NCBI GenBank assembly: GCA_002812745.2
Contig: NCSJ02000021.1
Span: 124,001-188,000 of the forward strand
Direction of reading: 5' to 3'
DNA from: Scytalidium lignicola
Taxonomy: Eukaryota > Ascomycota > Leotiomycetes
Length of the DNA: 64,000 nt
The first letter of the stretch is position 1; every line of letters starts with the position of its first letter. The translations under genes and the position numbers were made by a program. The notes under the pieces are model-generated. The model was given only the letters and a program-made list of their open reading frames with translations. It did no database searches and was not told where the DNA came from. This document shows, one piece after another, positions 22,261 to 35,693 of the stretch.

Positions 22261-25200
22261 TTGCATACTTCAGAGTTAATCCAGAATCATGAAACCCTTT
22301 TAATTACCCCCCTTACCGTCGAACCTCCTTCACTTCCTCTACCTTCTCCACCTTCTTCGCTTTTTAGTACAGCCTTGAGTATAACTTTTACAAGTCCGCA
22401 AGAACTTCCTCAGAGGGTAGTACAATTACGAAATGTGCTGAAAGGCTTTATATTTGTATTTCAGCCTGCTGAGCCTCATTATATAGGACGAATGGGCGAT
22501 GAGTGTACATACTGTAAAGTGTTATTCTAGCTAGAGGAGATGTCCATGAGTTGTTGTAAGAATGGGAAATTGGATTTGGAGTTGTTTCGTGAGTTGCCTC
22601 AGCTGTTGAAAGACTTGTTTATGAAAGATAATCTGCGAGCAAAAGCATTTCGGTCTTAAATAAGAAGATATAATTCTGCTTTTGCTTTTACGTTTGTAAA
22701 CTATACTAACGACGAGTGTACCGATGGTTGGGGAGGCGGTATAACCTGTTTCTTGATTTACGGCATGTTATATCATTTACAAGGACCTTTGGATCCGGCT
22801 TATTCTTCAGAAACACTTAAATTTGCTCAATTGTTCTTTTATGATTCAGATTATGCTACAAATGTTTGGTTTGATCAAAATCCTGAGTTGAATTGAATGT
22901 TATTACATGAGCTTCATATTATGCTTACGGGCTGTAACCCTCTTATTCACTTATACAAAACAGCCTCTGAACGTATGGCTGTATAGCCAGGGCACTTTCG
23001 ACTGAGTTTGAACCCTCGAATGGAGTTAATTGAGGAAGGTACTTACCATTCAAGGTGTATTAATCTCCTTATGTGTGATGAGATTGCTGGAATCATTCTT
23101 GAGGAATCCGGCGAATTCAGGTCCAGAGATATTGTATTAGCTAACTGGAGTGAAAGTGGTGAGATGTCTTGATTAACCTGAATTCCAGCAAGTCATGCTC
23201 TTTATATGCTATCATATTACGTATTATTATTCCCTTATGGTGATTATGGTTAGCATTATGGCTTGGAATATCAGGACAACAGCGAAAACAAACGGTTGAT
23301 GTAATAGATGTGGTTTCGTTATTATTTACACCTTTGAAAAAATCAATTCTCTTTTATCTTTTATGGTTACTGGCTCTTTTAGCAGTATGTTGTTGATTCT
23401 TATGTATGTTGTGAAACTTATAAGCTTGATTGGCTTTGTAATCATCAAAATCAGTTGTGAACTGATCTGTATTAGTCTGTACATGATGCTTTACGGTTAG
23501 GGGATATGGACGTAACTGAGCTAGGCCATTGTATCATACTTCCTTCTATGTTTGTAGGGAGTGATCGTTATATGCAACAGTTATTTCAAGATTCAATGGC
23601 CTTAGTGTGTTATTTCGGGAAACTTACATACTTTATCATTATGACTGTGAATCCTAATTGGTAAGAGATTCGAGATAATCTTCTCCTTGGCTAGTTGGTT
23701 ACAGACTGCTCTGATTTGGTTGCTCATGTTTTTAAGGCTAAAAAGATTGAGTTATATAAGGAACTCAAGGCAGGAGCTCTTGGCCCTTGGGAAGGTTATT
23801 GTTTTACAATCGAATATCAAAAACGTGGTTTACCTTATATATACTTCATTTTATTCACCAAATACCGTGCAGCTGAGCTTACTCTGGACTGTATTGATGA
23901 ACTTATCTGTGCAGAGATACTGAATCCATCCTGTGATCCTCATGGTGTTCTATAAGATTTGGTGATCAAATACATGATACATAGTATATGCAGTCTAGAT
24001 TACCTTTAAAATCCCTGTATGAAGTGTAAAACAACCGCTGAACTACTTCGTTGTTCAAAGTACTTTCTAAAGAAGTTTACGGACATTACTATTATTTCCG
24101 AAGATGGATATCCATTATACTGCCGTAGGGATGATGGTCAGATGTATGTGGACAAATTAGACGCTTCTGGCCGGCTGATTACAGGTGATAACCGTTGGAT
24201 TGTTCCTTATAACTTGTACTTACTCTAAAAGTTCAACTGTCATCTTAACGTTGAGCTATGTAGCATAGTACAAGCTGTAAAGTATATCCACAAATACGTT
24301 TACAAAGGCCATGATCGTTCTACTGTTGCAGTTAAAAACTGGCAGGATGAGATTGAGCAATATATTCAAGCGTGTTATATTGGCCCTATGGAAGTTGTTG
24401 CTCGATTGATGGAATATTCGACTTATCAGGAGTGGCTACCGATAACATGCTTACTTGTACACCTTCTAGGAGAATATACGATTACTTTTAGGGATGATAT
24501 AGAACTGGATCAGATTGCGAATATGGCTGAAAACTCTTACTCTAAACTAATGGCCTTTTTCAAGTGTAATTCGGAGGATAACTGTGCTGACCTAGATCCC
24601 GCAAAATGCGTCCATAATGATAGCTTTATATGCAGTCATAGGTTCTTATATCAGGAGTTTCCTAACCACTTTGTGTGGGATGGAAAGCTCAAGGTCTGGA
24701 AGGACTGTAAACAAGGCTAAGCGGTAGGCCGCATGTATCATTGTAGCCTAGCACATGGGGAGAGATATTATTTACGGCTCTTACTTATGTGCATTCATGG
24801 CCTAAAGTCATTTGAGGAGTTGTATATAGTCGATGGCGTGCAACACTCTACATACTATGCAGTATGTGTTGTTAAAGGTTTAGCTGACGACGATCAGGAA
24901 TGGTTTTCTTGCTTTGAAGAGGTAATTTAGTTCGATTCGGGAAGTAGTTTATAGATTACATTCCTAATTGGCTTGTGAGCATAGTTAATCAGCGAGCCTG
25001 CAACTATATAAGAGCGTTTCAAGGTCCAGATGTGTGATGATCTACGGCATTATTTAGAGTCTCTCCATAATGTGAGATTCCCATTGGTATTACAGAATCC
25101 TGAGTGTGATTACAGACTGTATTTGCTTAACGAGAAACTATACAATCTCCAGAGAACTCTTGTACATTTTCGCATGCTTATGCCTTGTTTTGATTGGTCT

Positions 25201-26664
25201 TTGCTCGATTCTACTGAACTTACGTACAATCCTATACAGGAAAAGTCTTTGGCTACTAATATGCAAGATCAACTGAACAGTGACCAGCGTCAGTGTTTTG
25301 ATACTATTATTATAACGATCGAAAACGAGCTGTAAACTGCCCATTTCTATCTGCAAGGGCCTGGAGGAACTGGCAAGACCTTTCTTTACAAGACTATATA
25401 CCATTACTTTTGTGGATTAGGCAAGAATGTATTATGTGTGGCTTCTACAAGCATTGTTGCACTTTTGCTTTTAGGAGGCTGTACAGCTCATTCTCAATTT
25501 CGAATACTAATTCAACTAAATGAATCATTTACAAGTGCAGTTGTGAAGAAGAGTAAGCTGGTGGTTATAATCCGTAAAGTGGATTTGATCATATGGGACG
25601 AAGTTCCTATGCAACACAAGTATTGCTTTGAGGTTGTTCACTGGTTGTTGTGTGATTTATGGTCTGTAGAAGGCCAGAACCTTCTGTTTGGGGGTGTTCT
25701 TGTTATCCTTGGTGGTGATTTCGCTTAGATTTTGCCGGTGGTAGTAAAAGGAACTTGAGCAGATGTCGTTTGCGCTTGTTTACAGTGCTCCTTTATATGG
25801 CCTTGCTTAAAGAAGTTACGATTAACTATCAATATGTGTGTACGGCTTGGAGATGGAGAAGTTGACTTTGTTCGGTGGATTGGGTCATTACCTTATGATA
25901 TGGCCTTGAATGGGCTTGTTTCCATTCTAGATGAGGTTCTTAAACATGCTAACTTGAATGAGTTACTTAGGAGTGTATACCCTACATCTTTGCTTGAACG
26001 TACTTCTACTGAATTCGATGTTTTTCGCAGTAGAGCTTTACTTACAACGCTGAATCATACGGTGAAGGAGTTGAATACGGAGGTTTTAAAGTGGTTTCTA
26101 GGAGTTGAGCGTTCTTATATGTTTGTAGATTCGGCTGATGTAAACGAACAGGATGATGGTTTACACTAATACTTTGTAGAAATGTTACAGTTGATCGAAC
26201 TCTTATATTTACCCTCTTCCGAGCTTACACTGAAGGTTGGCGTCCTGGTAATGTTGATGTGTAACCTATATCTTGCTGAAGGGTTGTGTAATGGTAGTTG
26301 AATGGTTATAACTGCTTTATGGGCGTATACGATCGAGGGTTAGCTGTTAGGGGGTGATTTTGACGGTTAGAAACGTATAATTCCTTGAATCAAGCTCTCT
26401 TTTAACGAGGTTGATCTGTTGTTTACGCTTGACCGTAAGTAGTTCCCCCTTTGAGTATGTTTTGTTATGATTATAAACAAAGCTCAAGGCTAATCATTTG
26501 ACAGAGTTGGCCTTGATCTACGTGGCCTTGTCTTTACACATGGTCAGTTTTATGTGGTAGTCTCTTGAACTACTTCTGTAAGAGGTTTATCCATTCTTTT
26601 GCCAGAAGGAGCTATTATAACTACTAATGTGGTGTATCTTGAAGTTCTGAATGATCTTATGGTT
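22261..26664 (+). pseudogene. Helitron Rep-helicase pseudogene
   Basis: Readable segments in order: GDECTYCKVLF near 22491; GWGGGITCFLIYG near 22730; the Helitron-like N domain GDMDVTELGHCIILPSMFVG near 23501; and the Rep motif 2 region at 23805-23860, where the HUH histidines of the GLPHxH-type motif read GLPYIYF. Then come NVELCSIVQAVKYIHKYVYK near 24250, Walker A QGPGGTGKTFLYKT near 25350, Walker B LIIWDEVP near 25590, and GGDFA followed by a stop where Gln is expected near 25720. A final helicase motif region (VVVS) lies near 26555. Loss of both Rep histidines plus numerous stops means it cannot encode an active transposase. Confidence 0.85.
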
Positions 26665-26769
26665 TAATATCTACGTATATCACAATTCAGAATGTTTTGG
26701 GAGTGTAAGGGAAAGGGAAAAAGAAAATCAATTCTATAGTATATCCTAATTGGGACCCTTTATGGGATT

Positions 26770-27612
26770 TCACTCCTCCTCTTCGTTATTGGCTATGGCC
26801 AACATAGCTAGTTCCATTTGGAGCTGGGCTTGACGGTACTTCCGCTCAGAACGAGTCATCTCTACGGCCTCCGAGACATAGTCCTGGAATGTCTCCGTAA
26901 GGTTATGCAGCCTTTTGGCTGGGAGGGGGCCGGCAGGAGCAGGAGTGGGAGTGGGAGCGGGAGCGGGAGCAAGGGTAGTAACAGTAGGGCCAGCTTTCAA
27001 ACAGTTAGTTACAGATCGTACAGCTTAGGGAAGAGATTACTTACCACCACCAGGTTGGAATGAACCAACCGGACCAATTAAGGCCGGTGCAACACGACGA
27101 GGACCACTAGGGCCAGGGGCAGGAGCAGGAGCAGGGGCAGGAGCAGGAGCACCAAGAGAGCCACCAAAGTTATTAGTTGGGGCCATGCCTGGAATGACAG
27201 GAGCCGGGACCTGTGCCGCAATTTGGGCGGCTTGGAGATTGTTGTGCACTATTTGGTTAGCCCTTTACGGTCTGTAAATGGGTAGAATATGTTACTTACA
27301 ATGCCTGATGCTGTACCGGGAGCCAGAAGAGTTGTAATAACAATTACAACAACTACTACCAAACAGACCAAGAACCACCACATAAGCTGTCCATGGGTTG
27401 CAGCCTGATTCACAATGACGGCATACAGCCGCCCTGACGTTCTCAACTCCTCGAATCTGGCCTATGAAGGCCTCATCGTTTTGGATACGGCCCCCATTAA
27501 AAGCGCGACCAGCGTGCAAGACGGGAACACGTACAGCTGGCATTGGAGCCAGTTGCTGGACGGAAACAGTGTTACGGAGTGTAACACCTGAAATGGTAAC
27601 GGAGTTAGACAT
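26770..27612 (-). CDS. DUF3716-like Cys-rich protein with Ala-Pro repeats
   Basis: Three exons on the minus strand, 27612-27300, 27248-27045 and 26993-26770, with two canonical 51-bp introns (both gtaagt donors), encode 246 residues. Exon 1 carries a Cys cluster CRHCESGCNPW at 64-74, then CCNCYYNSSGSR at 88-99, resembling the fungal DUF3716 domain. In that family the segment after GPW usually carries another Cys; here it reads WTAYVVV. Exons 2 and 3 add Ala-Pro repeats (APAPAPAPAPAPG; APAPAPTPTPAPAG) and a C-terminal helix TFQDYVSEAVEMTRSERKYR ending in four Glu. It lies about 100 bp beyond the Helitron helicase on the opposite strand and is open and spliceable, unlike everything around it. 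Whether it is host, captured or element-encoded is open. Confidence 0.65.
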
Positions 27613-27636
27613 GATGGTGATGGCGATGGTGGTTTG

Positions 27637-27637
<1 letters not shown>

Positions 27638-27667
<30 letters not shown>

Positions 27668-27668
27668 T
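27638..27668. repeat. (AGT)n microsatellite
   Basis: About ten tandem AGT/TAG units lie 25 bp upstream of the DUF3716-like start codon, in its probable 5' UTR or promoter. Confidence 0.9.
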
Positions 27669-27833
27669 GTAAGTGCCAAANAAAGAAGATTTTNAAGAGT
27701 TATAAGAAAATATTAATGATGGTGAAATGTTAGAAGAGTATAATAAGAAACATAACTTAGATCTGAACAACCTCAAAGTTAGAAGAAAGTAAAGAAGACT
27801 TAAAAAGCTAGCAATTACCTTACAATGAAAATG

Positions 27834-27858
27834 ATTATTATTATTATTATTATTATTC
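27834..27858. repeat. (ATT)n microsatellite
   Basis: About eight uninterrupted ATT/TTA units in an AT-rich stretch. Confidence 0.85.
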
Positions 27859-28544
27859 TTACACTGTAGGCTATGAGGCCACCCTAAGGGTATACAGGAT
27901 AATTACACTGTCATATAGGAAACTGTGCCAGCTCCCTGGCCGGGTGAAAACCTCCATGTTGCTCTTTATCTGCTTAGGTGTAATTGCCTTACCTCGTCTC
28001 TATTATCCTCTTGTCTGGTACTCAGCTTACTAGCTTGGTTAAGGAGAGTTTCACTATGTTATTAAGTTACTAGTTAGTAGCTTAGTTCTCTGAGATACTA
28101 TTGCTTTGCCGTCGTCTTGTTTTGCTCTTGGATCCTTAGTCATACTGCTAATTTGTACTTTTGCAGCCTTCTTGTAGTTAACACCTAACTAATGATCTGT
28201 TTACATCCTTAACAGTTTCCTAGTATCTCTTTCAAGTCTCTTGCTGTGTAAGCCCTTGTTTTGAGGCTCTTTCTTGTTCATTCTAGGTTTAGACAGTTAA
28301 TGATTAGATGGTAAACTATTTCTTCTACAAGTTTACAATTGTATAATAACATGTTTATGTTGGGTACATGACATTTAAACACAATGAAAATGATTAATAT
28401 ACTTTAAGTAATTTTTTACAAAGTATAATATAAAATATAATTATAAAAAAAGAAAATACTATAAGATAATAGTTTAAATTCATTTAAAATACACTTAGTT
28501 AAGAACTTAACACTAACTTAACATTAATTAAGTAAGAGATTAAC

Positions 28545-28881
28545 TGTTACAGGTTTTACCTAACAAGCTGATTGGTGTAGGCCTGAGGCTTGGTACACAG
28601 AAGGTGTACATAGAGAACCTAACAATCAGAGGTCATGTGATGGAGTCCTAGGATCCCTGGAGGACTTTAGAGGACTCCAAGGACTCCAAAGGGTCTAGCA
28701 GGATTTCATTATCTATATAAGTACATTGTAAGAACATGAGAGTAGACTCCTTGTGTTCAACCTAAATACATTACTAGATCCTACCCTTGACTTAGTTGCT
28801 TGTGTTATACGTTTCTGTTGTCCTTGAACATCTACTTTACCCTTAGTTATCCAGTGACTTGGATAGTGTAGTTTTGTAATA
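28545..28881 (+). repeat. 5' LTR of gypsy copy 1
   Basis: It aligns by eye with 35336-35693 and 61453-61805. Shared landmarks are GGTTTTACC near the start, TTCATTATCTATATAAG (TATA-like) in the middle, GACTCCTTGTGTTCAACC and a TAGTTTTGTAA end. Confidence 0.9.
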
Positions 28882-28899
28882 TTTTGAACATTACTTATC

Positions 28900-31800
28900 T
28901 TGATAAACTAGGATTTGAAAACAAACACACTAATAGATAACAATAACGAACAACAACTTGAAGAAGGTTCTGAAGAAGGCTCTGAAGAAGAATCTGAAGA
29001 GGGATCTGAAGAAGTATCTGAGGAAAGTTCAGAAGATAATTTTAAAGAAGACCAAGGTAAGGACTAGACTATCAAGGAAATTAACATCTAGGAAGGAGTA
29101 TTAAAGGAAGTTGTTATGTTATTAAAGCAACTTACTAAGTTAACAGAAGGATTATCTGTTGGAGAATTGTCAAGAGTTACAGGAAAGAAACTAACACTTC
29201 TATTACTTAAACCTGATCCAGAACTAGTTTTAATGCTAAGAGCTTTAGGTCTAAAACCTGATTTAGACTTTGAACTAAAGAGCAACATTGAGTAAGCCTT
29301 AATGGTGACCCTTAGAGAAGTCAAAATCATTAGACTAGATTTGTTTTATGAGAATAGAAAGAAGTTGAAAGCTTATCTTGCTTAGACAAGAACTTATTTG
29401 GTGTTGAACGATCATTTATTGCCTGGAGATATACATAAGGTTTTGTAGGCATCTACATACTTGAGAGGAGTAATTAAAACTTGGTTTTAACCTTTTAAGG
29501 ACAAATGGTTTATTACAAACGGAAGAACAACAAACTAGAGAGTGAGAAATATTCTTAAGAGTTAGGAAAACTATACAGGAGAACTCAAACACTTATATAA
29601 GGATGTTAACGAAAAAAGGAATATTGAAAGACAATTAGCTTACCTTAGACAAACCAAAACCTTTAATGAGTATATGATGTTCTATTACTAGTATACAGTA
29701 TCAGTTAACTAGGGAGAAGAGGCATATATACACTAGTACTGGACTAGATTGAAGGACTTCATTAAAGAAGAATTATACTAACAACTTGTAATTACCATAT
29801 TCAACGCCCTTGTTGACTTGTTTATCAAGATTAGGAATAAACAATATAAGATGATCTTGGACAAGAAGGGAAGGTTTTACTTTAACAGAAGGAAGATTGA
29901 TGGAAAGAAGGATTGTGAAGACTTTATAGAGTTGGATGTCATGAAGAAAGGAAAGACTTTTAAAGGAAAGGGAAAGAAACATTTTGAAGGAAGAAGCAAG
30001 AAAGGGAATTCTTTTGAGATCTTCTTTAAAGAACTTGATAAGAGAAGNAAAAAACAAGTTATACTTTAAGTGTAAAATGTCTAGACATATAGCAAATACT
30101 TATAAGAAGGATAATAAGGCAAGTATATCAGTTAAAGTTGGAGTTATAAGAATCTTAAGAATCATGGATATCTTGTCAGAGTCTTCAGAAGAGGAAAGCT
30201 TGAACAAGGAAGAGAACTCCTTAGAAGAAGAAGAGGAATGATAGAATTTGGTAACTATACTAGAAATCACTGTTAAAACTGATATAGATAAAATGATAAT
30301 AATAAGAATCCTAAAAACAAGTTTTATACTAATGAGAAGGACTTAGAGTATAAGATATCCTTGAAATCAAGAGGAGGCTGTTAGCCTAAATAGATAAAGA
30401 TTTATGTTAAGAGTTAGTAGAATCTAAATGATCATGTTAGTAGAGTTTGAGGCTATACTAACAGAGCAATATCTTATTTCTAGAGAATTATTAATCTTGA
30501 AATATTATCTTATGATTAGTATAAGAAGGCTAAGAGGATAGGAAATCCTAAACAGAAGTCAACTTTATAAAACTATATAATAAGAAGAAGTAACAGTCAA
30601 GGAATAAGAACTTAATCTTGAAGATCTTGCTTTAGTCTATAAGATTAACTTACAAAGTATTGTTATAAAGAAAGAATCATGTGAACTCCTCTTATCAGTA
30701 GAAAGAATTTAAATCCAGGATGACTTTGACCAAATGCTTAAGGATGCTTAAATAATAATAAAAGAGGGATTAAACCATGTTATGTAAAGATGATATAATG
30801 TTCAATATAAAGGACTTTTAATGATAACTTTCTAGCAAGACTATTTAAAAGTAGAAATACAGTACAAAGAAATTTAAGGTCTAGGAAAATCAGTAGAATA
30901 ATTACCTGAAGCTAAGCAATATCATATTTAACAAAAATAAAGGGAACTAGTGAAGATTATTATTAAAACAGCCAATTAAGATGTAGAAGTATTACTTATA
31001 ATTAATAAACTAAAGGAAGATTTACTACCTTTGAAAGTATTCATTATGTTATTAGGAAAAGACAAATTATTATAAAGAATTGATTAACAGTTCAACTAAG
31101 AAATAATAATGCACCCTTTGAATTCTGGAGGAAGGATTCCTGTGGTAAATGATATTTCTATCATTGAAATAAAGGAATACCTTGAAAATGAAATAGCAGA
31201 ATAAGTACAAGATATATGTACATTCATAAATGATAGAAGCTTAGATAGACCAAGACTGAGAAACCTTGCAGAAAGATGAACAGTATTGTTTGAAGAGTTT
31301 GAAGAAAATGTTAAAAACTTAGAGATTGATGATGATATATCAGTTAACAATATTAGAAATGTTAATCTTTACTTTATAAACAGTAGAAGTTCATTATATA
31401 TCAATATAATGTTATGTAAAAAGTTAATAAGGGCTTTGATTGATTTAAGAGCTAAAAGGAACTTTATCAATGAACAAGTCATGAAACAACTTAAACTTAG
31501 CATAAGAGTTAAAGATAACAGTTACTTGATATCGTTAATGAACAATACTAAGGTTTAAAAGTATGTTAATGTTCAAACTTAGAACTTAAATATAAAGTAT
31601 AATAGAAACCATTAAGAAAAGATATCTTTTGATGTTATGAGGTTAGGAATATATCAAGTTATATTAAGGATTGAATAGATGAAGAAGTATAATCTAATAA
31701 TTGATTGGAGAACAAGTATAATTATCTTCTTGGAAGAAACTATGTCTTTAAGAGTTGTTTATGTCAATGACATCATAAAACATATACTTGAAGAATACTA

Positions 31801-34700
31801 TGAATAGCTAAAGTTATTCATAAAGAGACTTGATGATTTAACTTTACTTGAGTATAAACTATGAGATTATGAGATAAAGCTTAAAGAGGGGTTCAGACTA
31901 GTCTACAGACTAATTTATCAAACAACTTTTGCTGAGGATAAGACAATGAAGAAATGGTTACTTGAGAAAATGGTGCTTAAAGGTTTGTACAAAGAAGGTT
32001 ATAGCAAAGCTAGAGTATCATTGCATTATACAAAGAAAGGAGATAATCTACTAGGACAACCTTGTGGTAACTATAGACACTTGAATAGTAGAACTGAGAA
32101 GGATTGATACCTTTTACTATTGATAGACTTAATGATGGACAAGTTGAAGGGAGTTGTTATATTCACCAAGTTAGACTTGTGATTAGTGTTTAATCTGGTT
32201 AGGATTAAAAAGGATAATGAGTAGAAAGTTGCTATTCAAATGAAATACAGATTATTTAAGTTATTGATTATAACATTTAGTATAACTAATACTCTAACAA
32301 CATAACAAAGAATAATGGATTGGATATTAGAAAAATACCTAGAGAAATTTATGATAGTATATCTTAACAATATAATCATATACTCAAAGAGTATTGAAGA
32401 ACATATAAAGCATGTTAAGCTTGTTCTACAAGTGTTATGAAAAGCAGGATTATGTTGTAAACTAGTAAAATGTGAATTCTACAAGGAACAAGTTCAATTC
32501 CTAGAATACTATATTTCTGGAGAAAGAATAGAAACCCTTAATGACAAGATTCAAGCAATTAAAGAATAAGAACTACTTAAGACTATTAAACAACTACAGA
32601 GTTTCTTAGGATTAGCTAACTATTACCGAAGATTTATGAAGGACTATTCTAAAATCTTTATACTATTGACTGAACTCACAAAGAAGGATCAAGCTTACAA
32701 GTAAAATAACGTTATAAGGAAAGTATTCTAAAACATTAAGAATACTTTTGTAAAAGGAGATTTCTTAAGGATTTTCAATCTAGAAAGAGAAATAAGAATT
32801 GAAACTAATGCCTTTAATATAACATTAAAAGTTGTGTTATTGTAATCATAACAGATTAGTAAACAACATTACTAAATACTATTAGCATTTTGATCAAGAA
32901 AACTGAATGTTACAGAAAGAAATTATTAAACATCGGATAAGGAGATATTAACTATTATAAAAGCTCTAAAGCATTGAAGAGTATATGTTGTTAGATTTAG
33001 TAAGACTGTTAATATACTTTTAGATTATTACAACCTCTAATACTTTATAACAACTAAGTAATTGAATGTTAAACAAGTATAATAAGCAGAGAAATTATCC
33101 AAATATGATTTTAAGATTACTTATGTTAAAGGTGAAGACAATAGAAGAGTAGATGTTCTAAGTTGGAAACTTAAGTATTCAGCTAAAGAAAAGGAAGAAA
33201 GTAAACTAATATTGAAGGAAGACAAAGAGGGATTCTTAGTATATAATAGAGGATAACTTATGGTTATTATAACAGTAATGAACAAGTAATAGGCTGATTA
33301 GATCAAAGAAGTAACTAAAAGGGAAAAAGAACAGAACTCTTTACTAGATATAACTAGAGGTAAGTAGGAGAAAATTAAAGACATTTAGTATAAGAACAAA
33401 AGGTTATATATACTAATTAGACTAGTAGAAGAATTTATTAGAGAACAGTATAGCTTATTATATAATAGATATATAAGAGTAGTCTAATGTTATTACCAAA
33501 TTAATAAGGATTACTTTATTATGAAATTACAGTTAGTAATTAAGAAAGTAATTATGGAATGTGAAATCTGTGAGAAGGTTAAGAATCCAAGAAGAAAGCT
33601 TTGAGGACAATTATATCCTATACAGATACCTAACAATCTATAAGAACTAATCAGATAAGATTTTATCATAAAATTACTAGTTTCCACAAATCATATGATG
33701 AAGGTCAAGTATAACTTTATCTTTATAATAACTGAACATTGTACTAATTATACAATATTTGAATTGTTCAAGGAGACTTAAGGAGTAAAGGAGGTAGTTA
33801 ATATATTCTTACAAAGAATAATGTCCAAATAAGGATTATTAAAACAGATAATCTTTGATAAAGATACTAGATTTATATTTAAGTTTTAGAAAACAATAAT
33901 AACAAGGATAAGGGTTAAGAGGAAATTGTCAACAGCATAATATTTACAAATTAACGGAAAAACAAAATGTTTGAATAAGTAGTTAGAAGAATACTTAAGA
34001 TGTTATGTTAATTATGATTAAAATAATTAAGTTGATTACTTACTAATAGTAAAGATGATATATAATGGTATACTACATAAATTAACTAAGATCACTTCAT
34101 TTTATGTGAATTACAGATAAGAACTAGAAAGATTTTATATTGGATTAGAATTAGAATCTACAAGTGAATTAGTAAAGATTCATGTAAAACAAATAGAAGA
34201 AATGCAAGAAAAGATCAAGAACTTACTTTAATATACTAAAGAAAGAATAAAGAAGTATTATNATCATAAATACTTGATNGAANNAGTGTANAAAAAAGNG
34301 GATAAAGTTTATCTTCTTAGAAAAAACATTAAAATAATAAGATTAAGTGATAAACTAGATTGGGTAAAGATGGGATTATATGAAATTGAAGAAGTTTATA
34401 GACCTTTAACATATAAATTGAAATTACTAGTAATAGTTAAGATATATCTTGTTTTTTATGTTTTACTTTTTGAATTAGTATCTAAGAATGTTTAAACTTT
34501 AATGTTAGAAGAAGTTGATTTAGAAAGAGAATATGAAGTTGAAAAAATCATTAATTATAGGATATATTATAGAAAATTATAATACTTAGTTAAATGGATA
34601 AAGTATTCAAAAAGTGAGAATAGATAGGAACTTACTTTTAATCTTATGAGCTGTGAAGAGTTATTGAAGGCATATCATTAAACTTATCTTAGAATGGATT
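28900..34700 (+). pseudogene. gag-pol pseudogene of gypsy copy 1
   Basis: It starts with a Glu/Ser-rich repeat stretch (28955-29040) and gag-like sequence to about 30070, including a zinc-knuckle region whose Cys codons have become Tyr. Reverse transcriptase follows at about 31980-32700 (GNYRHLNSR near 32068; YLNNIIIYSKS near 32360, where the catalytic YxDD-type motif has lost its Asp residues; [10 protein letters not shown] near 32608). RNase H is near 32790-33170 and integrase near 33450-34150 (IMECEICEKVKNP near 33552). It contains dozens of stops and cannot be functional. Confidence 0.85.
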
Positions 34701-35335
34701 TCTAGGTAATAGAATTGTAAGGTTAAAGAAGAAGGGATTAACAACAGAGGAAGAAGTTATGCTTAAGTTAGCAGAATGTAACTTTAAGGGTTGTAAGGAA
34801 TTTTGTTTTTCTTGTTTTTCTTTCTTTTCTGTAGTGTTTAACTTGTTTAAAGAAGAAAGTTTGTAGTAGATTATTTCATTAGTATGTTAATGAAGGAATT
34901 TCTTTTGTTTGTGAAAACAAGCAAGACAGGTTGTATTCTTAGCTATAGCTTAGGTGGCCTTCTTCTTCTCAGCTTTAAGATAAGCCTCCTCCTTATCAAG
35001 GGTTTCTTAAGATGTTATAAGAATGCCTTTACTCTTGTATTTATACTTGTGATGGGTATACTTGTTATAACAGTTAAACTTAGAAATTATTAAACAGGTT
35101 AAACTGTTTTGAATGTAGAAACTATAAGGGGACATTTTAGTATTATACTTTGTTATATGATCTCCTAAGTTCAATACTTCTTGATATTTTCTTGATCTTG
35201 TCCTTTCTTTTGTGTTGCTCTTAGAATATTGTCATTTGGGTGGTATGTTGGAAAGGAAGGAAGAATTAATGAACAAAGGAATGTTTGAAGATGACGTTTT
35301 AGTGTTAAGGCAATGCTAAGTGGAAAAGGGGATAA

Positions 35336-35693
35336 TGTTATAGGTTTTACCATAATACAATGATTAGTGTAAGCTTGAGGCTTGATATACAGCAGAGTAT
35401 ATATAAAGAACCTAATGATTATGTGACCTGATTAGGACTTAGGGGACTTAAAAGGTCCAAGGGGTCCATGGACTTGGGGGACCTGGGGGGTCTAAGAGGT
35501 CTAGTTGGATTTCATTATCTATATAAGCATATTGTAGGAACATGAGAATAGACTCCTTGTGTTCAACCTAAATACATTATTAGACTCTACCTTGGACTTA
35601 GTCATTTGCTTGTGTGTCATACATTTTCATTGTCCTTGAACATCTACCTTACTCTTAGCTATCCAGTGACCTGGATGGCGTAGTTTTGTAACA
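35336..35693 (+). repeat. 3' LTR of gypsy copy 1
   Basis: Direct repeat of 28545-28881, beginning TGTTATAGG and ending TAACA. A GGACC/GGTCC-rich tract in its U3 part (35440-35510) stands out in an otherwise AT-rich element. Confidence 0.9.

Larger units (their letters stand above)
21918..26670 (+). mobile_element. Degenerate Helitron (Rep/helicase transposon)
   Basis: A rolling-circle DNA transposon remnant on the plus strand. From 5' to 3' it holds a small Cys-rich ORF (21918-22233), a Helitron-like N-terminal region (22300-23660), the Rep/HUH region (about 23690-23960) and a Pif1-type helicase (about 25340-26660). Many in-frame TAG/TGA codons stand where Gln or Trp is expected. Exact ends (5' TC, 3' hairpin plus CTRR) were not identified; the coordinates given span the recognisable coding part only. 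Confidence 0.8.
27613..28544. other. AT-rich intergenic or repeat region with microsatellites
   Basis: It contains an AGT/TAG triplet array directly upstream of the DUF3716-like gene and an ATT array near 27834-27858. The rest becomes progressively AT-rich toward the gypsy LTR. No coding signal was recognised; old unrecognisable transposon sequence is likely. Confidence 0.4.
28545..35693 (+). mobile_element. Ty3/gypsy LTR retrotransposon, copy 1 (RIP-degraded)
   Basis: A 7.1-kb element with two related LTRs (28545-28881 and 35336-35693) enclosing gag, protease-like, reverse transcriptase, RNase H and integrase remnants in the plus orientation, the order of Ty3/gypsy. LTRs begin TGTTA and end TAACA (5' copy mutated to TAATA). 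No matching target-site duplication was found (TTAAC before, CTTAG after). Stop codons are very frequent, mostly TAA/TAG at expected Gln positions. The same family occurs again at 61453-64000. Confidence 0.9.

Noticed and set aside
27464..27733. Plus-strand ORF ending in a Ser run
   Set aside because: The Ser run is the AGT microsatellite and the rest is antisense to exon 1 of the DUF3716-like gene.
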